A DNA stretch of 64,000 nucleotides from positions 96,001 through 160,000 of the forward strand of contig JAVXUO010002902.1 in NCBI GenBank assembly GCA_033065855.1, read 5' to 3'. How positions within the stretch are numbered: the first letter of the stretch is position 1; the number at the start of each line of letters is the position of its first letter. The position numbers and the translations under genes were made by a program. The notes beneath the pieces were generated by a model. It was not told where the DNA came from and did no database searches. It was given only the letters and a program-made list of their open reading frames with translations. The DNA is from Escallonia rubra. Lineage: Eukaryota > Streptophyta > Magnoliopsida > Escalloniales > Escalloniaceae. Below are positions 45,201-56,300 of the stretch, piece by piece.

Positions 45201-46491
45201 AGAAAAGGACATGAGATGATTCAGGTCATATTATATTTCCAAAACGATTTCTTCCCCACCATGAATTCGTGGAAAGAAGGGGAAAAGAAAGAGCTTGACA
45301 GACTTTCGTTCTTTAGCTCTTTTGAAGATATATTTTTTTGTGTTGCATATCTTGCATCCAAGGGTATAAGTTGCTCCATTGTGTCCAGGAGGTCACTTGT
45401 TTGAAATACTGAAACAAGCCCTAGACCTGGCAATGGCAAGAGCCTTGTGCACTGAGGCTGCCTTTTTATTTCATGTATTGTGGAAGTTTTAGATCATTAT
45501 ATGTATTCTGTTACTGATTTTTTCGTTGATTACCAGTGATCGATAAAACGGAGCAACTTCAGAAGGATATGCAAACGTTGCAGTCAGAGTTGGACAAGGT
45601 ACTCTACCTGCTGAAGTTTGCTGACCCCGCCGGAGAAGCTGCTAGGAAAAGGGAATCTAAAAAACAAGAAGTGATACCTGATAGTTCAAATCTACACGCT
45701 TCTCCAATCGTGAAGCAACCCCAAGTAAAAAAGAATAAAAGACTTGGAGCAGAAGAAACAGCGAGTGGCTCCATTAAGAAGCAGGGTACTGCTGATGTTG
45801 CCATCAAATCATGCGACATGCCAGAGCAGCAGGAGATTGTAGCTGATGCCACGGACAGTAAAACTAGTGTATATACTGTTGTTAAGCCCCAATGGCTCGG
45901 GGCTGTAGAGAAGATGGAAGCAAAAGTATCAGTACAAGAAGCCCAACTGGATATTCATGAGTCTGATCAGTTTGTTGATTATAAAGACAGGAAGAAGGTC
46001 TTGGAAAAAAAAGATCCGGAACAAGTGAGTATGGACTCTGCAATTGAAAATGCAGCCCCTGGTCTAATAATAAGAAAAAGGAAGCAGGTTGAGAAGTCCG
46101 AAGTCGATGAAGGTTCTGTAGAGTCAACTTCCTCTGTGGGTGCTGAGTTTAGGGCAGAAGATGCTGTGGCACTATTGCTGAAACATTCAAGAGGATATCA
46201 TGCATCAGTTGATTTGGCGGGACATGACAGTGAAGACATGGCACACAGTACTCAATCAGGGAGGGGTAAAAAAGCGTCCAAAAAAGTGCTGGGTCCAGAG
46301 AGACCATCTTTTCTTGAAGGTGGATCGGAGTACGAGTCTTGGGTGCCTCCCAAAGGTAAATATTGTTGCTCCTTTACCAAATGTCACTCGTGGTTATATT
46401 TGGCCTTTGTTTCTGATTCTTTGCTGGCGACCCATTATTAGGTCAATCAGGTGATGGACGGACCTCGCTTAATGACCGTTACGGTTACTGA
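33223..46491 (+). CDS. SLC4A1AP: Kanadaptin-like FHA-domain protein, complete, 12 exons
   Basis: This is a homologue of kanadaptin (SLC4A1AP), a nuclear FHA protein linked to splicing factors; its plant role is poorly defined. Exons: 33223-33623, 34122-34207, 34650-34729, 37885-37940, 38223-38271, 39333-39479, 40274-40369, 43930-44043, 44192-44325, 44455-44690, 45537-46355, 46442-46491. They total 2268 bases, an exact frame of 755 residues, near the roughly 735 of the Arabidopsis protein. An in-frame stop lies just upstream of the first ATG; a second ATG follows at once. Residues 1-110 are Pro-rich and low complexity. The FHA domain spans about 115-225, with MFGRVDL (Gly143-Arg144), TISRFHA and GSMHGTYVN. 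Next come an Arg/Glu-rich segment, ADGISWGMDEDA, MKKEIDAIRAKDISQGGLTQ, a coiled coil, and a Lys/Glu-rich tail ending GQSGDGRTSLNDRYGY. Intron 7 is GC-AG. Confidence 0.95.
34730..35570 (+). other. Kanadaptin intron 3, left part without a recognised element
   Basis: AT-rich intronic sequence. No family exon and no terminal repeat pair were seen before the tandem duplication that begins near 35573. Confidence 0.55.
35573..37575 (+). repeat. Tandem duplication of about 0.45 kb in kanadaptin intron 3, second unit interrupted
   Basis: Unit 1 (about 35573-36040) and unit 2 (about 36041-37575) are direct copies. Shared landmarks, with small differences, include cgaccaaaca, gctactcctacaaag, ggtactataaacagactgc and atatcaagtctagcta. 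Both units begin with an aagtggggag/aaggggggag and ctatgtacag stretch. In unit 2 about 1.1 kb is inserted after ctatgtacag and before gcagacccgacc, which gives the position of a later insertion. Confidence 0.75.
36100..37165. mobile_element. Unclassified DNA element inserted in the duplicated block
   Basis: Comparison of the two duplicate units shows an extra segment here. Its ends are weakly inverted: ggtgtgtttgaaacc on the left against ggtagtgttgaaaac inverted from the right. Further inverted stretches rich in gttttgaaaac lie inside. The centre (36540-36960) is a G/T-rich low-complexity block of ggtggt and gtgttgg words. No transposase was found. A target duplication could not be defined, so the exact borders and class are uncertain. 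Confidence 0.5.
38272..39332 (+). other. Kanadaptin intron 5, no recognised element
   Basis: AT-rich intron between exons 5 and 6. Nothing beyond ordinary intronic sequence was seen. Confidence 0.55.
40370..43929 (+). other. Kanadaptin intron 7, GC-AG type
   Basis: The donor is CTTGAAAAG|GCAAGT and the acceptor TGGCTTCAG before GTTGCTAACATG. The joined frame reads KRLEKVANMKKEIDAIRAK, conserved in plant kanadaptins, so the GC donor is fixed by the protein. AG|GCAAGT is the preferred context for GC donors. The intron is 3560 bp and contains a hAT element at 41606-42697. The remaining parts (40370-41605 and 42698-43929) show no clear element. Confidence 0.87.
41606..42697. mobile_element. Non-autonomous hAT element (gggta family), in kanadaptin intron 7
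   Basis: A 1092-bp element with ends TAGACCTGGCAAACGGGTA and TTTTGCCAGGTCTA and a perfect 8-bp target duplication gcagagag (41598-41605 and 42698-42705). Subterminal gggtacccgcggg clusters occur at both ends. The interior (42080-42480) is GC-rich with gagagagac repeats and no transposase. It is the same family and orientation as the element at 10504. Confidence 0.88.
44691..45536 (+). other. Kanadaptin intron 10, no recognised element
   Basis: An 846-bp intron. A segment near 44810-44900 contains an imperfect repeat (ttgaactgggttgcggtaggaaaaaa-like words twice), otherwise unremarkable. Confidence 0.5.
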
Positions 46492-47949
46492 TTCTACATG
46501 CCCTTTGTGAATGTGCTGACGCTAATATGCGCAGGGCACAGTCTGGTCATTTCTTGATGGTGAAGGTGCTGTTGGAGTCCGAAGATTCTGAACAAGTGAC
46601 AGCCTAGCACGCTTTGGTGCATTGCATCGCTAAGAGTTGGCATCGCGTGCACATTTTTTGCTGTTAAGAGGATCACATATGCTCTCGGACATAGGTGATC
46701 GTGAAGCAAGCAGGAGCTATTGCAGTGCATTATTACATGTACAGAGATGAGCGTTCCTTGTTTGGCTGTCAAACATGGCGTTGGTAGGTAATAGTAAGTT
46801 GAATTAGTACATAGAGCTTTACTTTTCCTTTTAGACGCCTCCCTCCCTTCGGGGGGAAAGGCATTCATGTAATTGATTTTAATTAGTCAACCATTTAAAT
46901 TACATGGAAAAGTGGCTCTTCTGTTTTATTATATTTTAATGTTTTTTATATGTCCTCTGCGATCTGCTTTTTCACAATATTATCCTCGTTCAAATGGATA
47001 ATTTTATTCGGAATTTTTTTTTGTAGCAACTTCGGAAGCAAGAATAACCTACAACTCCTCCATTCAACGACAAATGATGTCTGCACTAACGTCACGAGTA
47101 ATATTGATCACTAATTGTCACCATATGGAGAGCTGTAAGCTATTTCTACTGTTGAGTTATAGTAAAAGAATTTCCATTTATTTATTGAAGAGGTATGCAT
47201 TCGGGTATATACTTTCTTGTTATGCTGGCCAATGTCACTTGTTGTCCTTGCTCTGTTTAGCCATTTTGTCAGACATTGTCAGGTATATACTTTCTTAATT
47301 TTTTTCTAGCACCCCGAATTTTAGACGACGGTTGTAGGCAAATATATTTCTCTATGAAAAATTCTGCATCCAAATTAGAGGGCGGGAGCTTTTCACACCA
47401 AATACTGCCTATCTTTCAACTTTCGCTGAAATGAGCTCGGAACTCATGTCTAAGCTCATTCTGCACTTCTTACTTGGGCTTTGCCTCTAGAAACTGTAAA
47501 TTCAGGGATGGTTGAAATTGGATAGTGTATTTTACTCCTTCTTGGTTAAGAAACCCTAGAACTTAAATCCCATACTTAGGTTGAAAAAAGGAAACCTAAG
47601 TCAGTTTGGGATCCCATTGTTGCACGCTTTGAATCGAGGTGGGCAGGTTGGAAGATGCAATACCTTTCTAAAGGGGGGAGGTCACATTATTAATTGCACT
47701 CTATGTAGCCTTTCCACTTTGTCTCTTTTCCGAATACCTATTTCTCAATTTTTTATTTTTTTTGGGTAATACCTGTTTCTGATTTGGGTTCTCAATAAGC
47801 AGGAGTGCTTTTGGCAGGGGAATGAAATATTCGATAGATACCATCTAGTGGATTGTGACCCTTTTCTCCAATTTTAGAATGTGGGTTGGGATGAGGGTCC
47901 ACTGTTCATAGTGTTGTATTATGTATTTTTTCTTTTTCATGTACTATGT
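46492..47949. other. Kanadaptin 3' UTR and intergenic sequence
   Basis: The first few hundred bases should be the kanadaptin 3' UTR. The rest is AT-rich with no gene-like frame up to the target site of the retroelement at 47950. Confidence 0.55.
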
Positions 47950-49171
47950 TTTTTTTTTGATAAGATCGAGAATAGCATTGATAAAGAGCTTTAGCAGCAA
48001 TTACAATCGCCAAACGGCATAAAAGTTCACGACAAACCTGTGTCTTTGTGTACACAGAAATTTATAACAACTAACCTCGTAAACTTATACACATTACAAT
48101 TGAACTAAAGCAGAGCAAATCCTACACTTTAACTCAACTTAAAGTAACATGCCCAATTTACAGATTAGCAAACCAAAACAAACGAAACATAAAAATAAAA
48201 AAAAGACACAAGAACAACGTGGTAACAATAGAGCAGACAACGGGAACCGCACGAACCAAAGGTGAGCAAACCGTTAAATACGGTGCAGCACACCACCAAG
48301 ATCATCAACACCGCAAATTTAAACCTTCTACTATCCTTTTCTCAAATCTGAACCAACTTTAACCGGACATGGCGGAGAACAACACTACTCACCCACAACA
48401 GATCACGGTAGACACAGGACGCTAAATCACCGAAAGGAACCCCCACCCCCCCCCCCCCCCTAACCCAAGAACAGATTGTCCGACCCCAGACAGAGCTCCC
48501 CCACCCCAACCCCCCACCCAAAGCCTCGAATCCCCCCCTTTTTCCCAACAGAGCGCACCCCACCCCACCCCCGAGACCTTATCCCCCCCACCCCACCCGC
48601 CCAAGACCCCAGGATCCACCGAACAATCCAAAACCTATGGCTAAGCCCCTTCAAAACCAAGCCATCCTGCAACTACCAAAGATCACACAACCAACCACAA
48701 ACCCCATATCCACCAATGTACAGCAGGGAACAGCTACGAATGAAGAGCATAAAAAATGAAGGAGTTTTTAGAAATGTCAGTCAAGTACCGCCGGCGTAAT
48801 TCCGATCACCGACGGCGAAGCTCCNGTGAAGGTGCAAAAGAAGACGAAATGGCCAGATCTGTTTGGATCTACCAAGATCGATCGAGATCGGAGACTACCG
48901 AGAGCTCGCCGTCTCCGATCAGATCTGGTGGGACGCGCTCCGCTACCATCCGCCCATCCGTGGCTTCGCCGGCCACCCATTGATCAAGCCATAATGCTAC
49001 CACCACACAAGACGAAATCAAGGAAAAACAAGACTACACGCCGGAGAGGCTGCCGCCCCACGCGAGCGGGAGCACGGTGGGGCGGCCATGGTGGCTGTCT
49101 GACGGGCTTTGTTCTTTAGAGAGAAGGTAGAGAGAATTTATTTTGGGTCGATGAACTACTTTTGTCGTGAT
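47950..49171 (-). mobile_element. Non-autonomous poly(A) retroelement (LINE-like), copy B
   Basis: Read on minus, it ends ...tatcaatgctattctcgatcttatc plus a run of A (T run at 47950-47957 on plus), the usual plant L1-type 3' end. A 10-bp target duplication, tgtactatgt, lies at 47940-47949 and 49172-49181. It shares with copy A the 3' block around cacattacaattgaa and tacactttaactcaac (48085-48150), the C-rich middle, and the 5' block with gtggggcggcagcc and ATGGCCGCCCCACC. No reverse transcriptase frame. One undetermined base (n) lies at 48825. Confidence 0.75.
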
Positions 49172-49181
49172 TGTACTATGT

Positions 49182-50388
49182 CTTGTATTACATGTTTAGC
49201 AATGATATGATTAACAAGGTTTTTTCCCAAAGCCTAAATAAAAAGAAAATGGGTGTTTTTTATTAAGGTCTATACTTGCATACATAATAAAAATAAAAGG
49301 AATGCAATGTGTATTGAGGGCTGAAGGCCTAAAGTACAAAAGAAAGCTCCTAAAGGAACAGCGTTACCATACAACCAAACACTTGACCATGTGAAGCAAA
49401 AACAAAAAGGCTAAATAATATAAGCAAAGGGTGCAGGTCCGCAAGCACACAAGCATAGATCCTCTCCATAGCACCATAAAAACTAGCGGCCACTCCTAGT
49501 TGTTGAACGAGTTTGCTGAACCTACTGTCTGAGCAAACAGTTTGGCGTCACTAAGTGTGTCGGGAGCTCCTGTGGTTAGACTGCACATATCAAAGCAAGA
49601 ACATAGTTGACATATATCAGACATAATAGGCTTTACCGCATCGTCAAGCTCCTTAACTCCCATCATCTGTGATATTAGATAGGTGGAATGACTATGCAGC
49701 ATAATATGTTAAGGTTCTGTTATTGGGCCCAACAGCATGCGTGTAATGTAGAATGGCCTGCAATGTAAAAGTGCAAGAGGCAGGATAGGAAATGCAAAAT
49801 GAAGATGGTTTCGGTGTGAAATCATGGTATTTATTCTAACACCAGATCTTGTTTCATTATCCTATGCATTTACAAAGTACATGAACGTTGAATCTACTTG
49901 GCAAACCCTGGTCTCACCGAGAATAGGTTGTCAGCGTGCAGTTTTGCATATATACAAGTTCGAGAACCTCAATGGAGCTTTGCCAGTTTCGGCATTTCTC
50001 CTCATCACCATGACAGGTGCATACTTCCCACTTCCAATTGTCAGCCCACGATATATCACCAAGCCAAGGATGGCGGTGCAGAAAATACTTTGTTAACTAC
50101 CATAGCTGTGGTTCTTCTTCGATGAATGTATGGTATCTTCTAAACCACCTTGCAGCACCCCAATTCACTGACACCGGAATGTAGCCTCTCAACTGTACAA
50201 GTAGTTGAAGACTGGATCAAGTGCTGGCACCTTCTTGGTGCTCATATATACAGGACCATTGCCAGGGTCTTCGCCATACAGGTAACAGCAGCCGTAGCTT
50301 TCCATGCCCTACTACCAGACTCCCAGTAGACCAATCGTTGCACAGACTTTCACTGTAAAGTACAGCGGAAGAGTCTCTCAAAGTCAGA
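49182..50388 (-). other. Intergenic sequence and probable RPOT 3' UTR
   Basis: The part next to the RPOT stop (50389) is likely its 3' UTR. A possible polyadenylation signal, aataaa on minus, lies at 49830-49835. Short open frames here (for example 49824-50096 on plus) have no recognisable family. Confidence 0.45.
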
Positions 50389-53300
50389 TCAGTTAAAAAA
50401 ATAGGGTGACTCTACAACATCTCCCAGATCGAAGTCTCCTCGTTCAGGTAAGGGCGGGAAAGTCAATTCTGGGAAAGACTTCTGAAAGCTCTCAAGCAAC
50501 TGCTCATAGAGAACAACAATTAGAACAGCTGTCGAAATATGCGCTACAGAACCCTATATAGTGCAGATAAACTTGAAGTTTACATACGAAATGTAGTTAC
50601 AATGTAAAAAATTGAACTTGCATATCAGTGCAATCTAAACTTGAGGTGAATTTCCGTATTCACCACACATACCTAGATTTTGAAACTTGCATATCGTGCT
50701 CTTTGAATAAAGGGATAGTAACCCATATTTAAAACGTACCAAATCAGTAATTAAACACTTTTTATATCCAAATCAGTCCAACGGCTAATGGGAGCCGGAA
50801 GGCATTACAAATTTAAGGGATAGGACTGCCATTATGAAAAAATATACGTGCCCACCACCCCCCTACCCTTTTCTTGGCAGCTCGGTGCTTCGGCACTTCC
50901 CCCCCCCCCCCCCAGACATCCTCCCACTATCCACCGACTCCAACGAACCACTCCACACCCCACCTATGCGGCCGCGACCCAAATTTCCTCATCCACCACA
51001 CATCCACCCTTGACCAGCTACGACCACCCACCAATCAAGCCGCCATCGCCACCCACTCCAGCCTCCAATTCGTGCACCAATGTTACCAATCAACCCTCCA
51101 CAAACCACCGCTCAACAGCCCTCCACCATCATCACCACAGCCCCACCCACTACTACAACCCAGCCACAGACAAAGAACCCACATCATCACCGCCAAAACA
51201 CCACCACCACACCATCGATCTACCCATTCTCTTTCTTTCAGCCCTTAACCTCTCCCACAAACAGAAAACCCACTACCACACGGCTAACCATCATTATAGA
51301 TCAGTCAAGCCACGACAACCAACCAAAATCAAACACTCACATGCCCAAAACCACCACAACTGTCCGTCAATTCATGAGTATAGACCTGTTGCTTTGTAGC
51401 TGGATGGCAAGAGTAAGGGTGTGAGTGGGAGTGGTCATGGGTGATAAAGGACGACGGTCGCCGTTGGAAGCAAGTGATGCTAGAGTGGGGCGGGGGAGAT
51501 GTAGGGGGAAGAATTAGGGGGAGGGTGTGTTTCTGTTGTGGGGGGGGGGGATTGGGGTATAGCGGCTAGTGGTTTTTCATTCCATAGGATGACATGGACC
51601 AATCAACTAAAGAGAAGTAGGGCCACATGGATCTGCTTTTGGACATTTTTCCATAATGACAATCGTATTCCTCAGATTTATAATGTCTTCCAGCTCAGGT
51701 TGCCCTTGGACTGATTTGGTTAAAAAATAAGTGTTTAGGTACTGATTTAGTACATCTTAAATGTTGGGTACTAAAGCTGTACTGGAGTGTATTTGGAACA
51801 ACACACATGTATTTGGAGTCACGTGCAAGAAGACAGCATGTAGTTGTCTTTGAAAACGTACCATGTACTAAAGGCCCTAAGTTTCATGGAAGAAGACACG
51901 TGTACTTGTATTTGGAGCTAAACTGACTTCTATTAGATTCTATCATAACAGTAAGCATACAATGATTGCTAGATGAGACATTCCAACATTAAAATGACGT
52001 TACATCAGTTCAGTGCCAATTAGAGAAAGAAGGATAAAAGATCGGAACAGTTGATTCAAGTCGTAAGAAATAACCTATCGCCTCCCTTTAAAATGAGTTC
52101 AAAGGTTATAGAAGGATTGTAGAAATTGGAAAATTAAAACCAGTTGAGATAACATACATTTTCTAGAATTGGTATTTCATAGAGTTCAACAAACTTCTCT
52201 CTCAGTATGCTGTTCAATACGTCCACGTCACATGCATGTGTCCAGTATGAATCATGAACCCCTGTAACAACGTATAATTTGGTAGCAAGTCACAAAACTG
52301 ATGTGCTGATTGTCAAAGACTTTGTTTTATTAAGAACTCAGAAACCTATATGTAGAACCTGCAAAGTTCAAGCCAGCCTTTTTGCAGGCTACAGCAGTCA
52401 TCATCATATGGGAACCATCAAGGGAGTGAACAAAATTTGGTGGGAAAGCTGTTCGCTGTCGCTTGACCATAACCTGTAATTGTCGAAGAAGCATGGCAAT
52501 TTGCAAGAAATACAGGTGACAATGTTACGACAAGTGGCAGTAATATGAAAATTGAAGGATTACCTTCTCTGTTTCACGCTGCAGCGTCAGAACCTGAAGC
52601 GAAGTCTTAATCTGCACCAAACAAAACATGAGAAACATTATTTTGGACAACAGAAGTTACAAGGATAATGACAAACTTTAACTCCTGCAAAATGTACGTC
52701 ACTCACAAGATGCCTTCCTAATTTTCGATATGGCTGCACAACAGGAAGTCCAAGCGGAGTCGTCCACCTTACAGGCTGATTTTCGGATGCAATAATCTGT
52801 ACAACCTTTGTAGTCAAGAAGCTATCATATATTACATGTAAGATCTACTCAAATATGCAAGTTAGGCAAGAGTTACGAATTTTTTTTCGAGATTGACTTA
52901 TATAACAAACCACCACGGATCACTTGGAAAGTCTCATAATGGTGTAGATGTTGAAGTATATTGGCATTATTAGCGGCATGGGTAGTTTAGACTTAAGGTT
53001 TCTCGTCTTTAGGATGTTTTTCTTGAGAGTCAGTGCAATGTGTTTATTGAGCTTTGGAACACGAGCGTTCTAATAAGTCAAATTGAACCTCATGTGGACT
53101 GCCATCTGCTGTAACTGTCCTGTTACAAAGTTCACAAACATGGAACTGAATGCTAGTTTTTTTCTTACTGAATCGCTAGTGTATAGCTCATTTTATGCAG
53201 TAGATTATGAATTTTGTGATGACTTGCTCCAGCAGGAAACACTAAGATCCAAAGATACATGTGATTTGTTGACATGGATACCAAGCAATGGATGCAGAAA

Positions 53301-56300
53301 CATAGTTTCAAATAATTGAACAATGCTTCTGGGCATCTAGAAAAACAGAAAAAAGTGTAATGGACATAATATATGCAAGCAATTAACATAAACTCATACA
53401 GAAATGGTGCATCCATCTGAAAGCAAGTTACATAAACCACGACCACTAAGTACTTCAGTCAAATACCTTAAGTACATTACCACGGGCAATAGTACTAATG
53501 AAGTCATGCCATTTTTATGTGACAGTAACTCTCTCAAAGCCAGTTGACCCCATCTAAAGTTCTTCATCTTCCTTTAATATAGAAATAAGTTGAACCCGCT
53601 TTAGATTGTTTCTTATGAATGACCGAAGAGAATTTTCAGTGTCACACTCCGAGTGAGACTATAGACATGGAAACACTCAAGTATTCACTATGACGCTTAT
53701 TTCTCTTCAACCAAAGACACCAGAGAAGGCATAGAGGGGTAGCTCTCTGCCAGCAAACAATAACTATACTATACAATATAGCTAATAAGGTACACACCTT
53801 TGCACAGTCTCCAAGCCAGCTCATGATACTACGTGCAGCTTCAAACATCTCGCCTAATGCAGTTAAGGTGATCTGTTCAAGCAGTAAAGATAATGATTTT
53901 TCCATAAAGAGCAAAAACTATCGTCAAAATATGTTGAACTTTGTTACTGCAACATTATGAAGCACGGACACAGGTGCGAGTGCGGGTATGACACGTGTGC
54001 GGATACACGGCTAAGGCATTTTTTAAAATTTTAGGATACGGGTGCGGCGGGGATGCAGCAAATTTCGTAAATATTTTTTTAACTATGTACACCTAGTGTT
54101 GATTTTCTAAACAATTTGAATCTTAAGAATCATAATATATGTATTAGATATAGGTAAAAGAAAATTAGTATTCCCACCAAAGTAGTGAGTTTTAATTTAA
54201 TGAGCTGTTGCATAAATTTTGAAGTTTTCAACCAAACTAGTGCAAGTTTGTCAAGTTTAATGGGCTGTTTTATAAATATTAAAATTGTATAGCTGAACAG
54301 AATAAAGTTTTTATGTGGTATTACTGTTATTTCTTTGAAGTACTACGGTTGGTTTAAGTAATAACTTAATTATTGGGTACTTAAATAAAATAACAAATCT
54401 GTGGATATAAGCTGTCAAAAGTCAACCATTTAAATATCTGATCAATCTCCAGCCAACATCGATTCCCTGTTCTTTTTCTTCTTCTCTAGAATCAATCGCA
54501 CCCACATTACAGCACGCATGCACGCCGTCTTGGGTCGCCAGTGAGTACTTCTCCTCCTTTTTTTTCTTCTTCTGCTGCTGCTTCTTCTTATTCTCTACAG
54601 TCTTCTCTCTCCTCTCAGATTCCTTGCAGGTGGTCGCCGATCTGCCCGAAAGTTGTGGGTTCACAGATCCATTACGCACCATAGCCGCACCCAGTATTTA
54701 AGACTTAAAAAAATTAAATAAAAAATACCACGCACCCAACATCACCCACGCTGCACCAGACCCGCGCCCGACGCGCTGCTGGTGCTTCACCTAAAGTGCC
54801 GCACCCGTGCTTCAGAGCTGCAACATCACTTAGTAACTATACGTACAGCTTCAAACATCTACCATAATGCAGTTAAAGGGATCTGTTCAAGCAGTAAACA
54901 AAATGTTCTTTCCATGAAGAAGAGAAACTACAGCCAAACATATGGTGAAATTGGAACTACTACATGTTTTTGTAAATAGCTACAGCCATTTCATCAAAAA
55001 GCAACTCAATAAAAAGTCTATCCATACTTCTCATTCGAGGCCACACATCAAGTGGAGACCATGGGCTGTCCGATCAGTATAAAGCTTTGAATTTGGGACA
55101 TGGAAAATGATGTTTCAGACAAAATAAATTTGGATACGAGATCGCGGCATGACATGCCTGAGAGTGGTAGCTTTTCCCATGGTAAACTTGTGAGGGCAAG
55201 CTAACACTCCTACTAAATTGGCATTTTTATCCCCGAGTGCTCAACGGAGCAAGTCTCTACCTCATGTTGCAGTTGTGAGTCTATAGAAGTATAAATCTGT
55301 CGCTCTTACCTTTGCAGCATAACAAGCCGAACCGAAGAGCTCTCCATCTTCTGCGAAGGCACATCGTTCCTTTAATCTTCTCTTAATCTGATCTCTAGCA
55401 CCAATATAAGTAACACCATATACTGATGTCATAACTGTCTGCTTGACTAACTTCCTGTCCACCTAGATTATACAGTTATTGCCAGCTATGAGTTACGAGA
55501 ATGACCAAGTGTCACCAGGATAACCAAGCAATGTTTCAATCCACAAAAGATCAAAAGCCATATAACGGGGTCACAGTCTCAATAAGACCATTCACCTCAA
55601 TCGATGGAGCAACTATCATCTGTTGAACCCTCCCTTCTGAAAACCTAATGATAATAATAAGTACTGTGGTGGTGGTAGTAAGTGGCAAACACAAGAAATG
55701 CCAGCAAACCTGATTGATTAAAACCCTTGCATGCAACGCCTCTGGGAAAGTTGCAGGATCTTTCAGTGCATCCTTCCTCATGATATCAAGAACTCTGCAT
55801 TGATCATAAAACTGTTATCAAACTGTTTGGACTTATCTTCAGAAAACTATAACTAAATGCAGGCAAAAGTTTCTGGAGCTACTGGATCAAAGTTACCGAG
55901 GAACTCCTTTTAAAATATTGTTTTAACAGCTTAAACTAATGAAAAAGGGAATAAGAAAATCAACTGGTCAGATCCAATTCACTAGTCAGAGAGTACGCCT
56001 GCTGTTTGTGAATTTTGTTGCGACCCCTTCTATGCCACTAAATACTGGTTCTTTGCTTTTGTGCTTTCAAACATCTTCAACCATGGGAGCTGAATGGAAT
56101 GAAAGGATTGGCCAAGCCAACCTATGACATTGGCATACTGCTCTGTCTTATTCTGCTGACCTCAAAACCAAAACTATTGAGCAATTAAACAATGGTATAA
56201 GTACTACTTGCCATTTTCTGAAAACAATTTAGAGCAGCTTAGTGAATCCTGGTTTTCCCTGTTTTCTAAACCTATGATCAAAGGCTGCAAACCTGCTTCA

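Noticed and set aside
50848..51399. Pro/His/Thr-rich frame of 183 residues on plus
   Set aside because: It falls in the C-rich core of the MULE in an RPOT intron. Length is explained by composition and no domain is visible.
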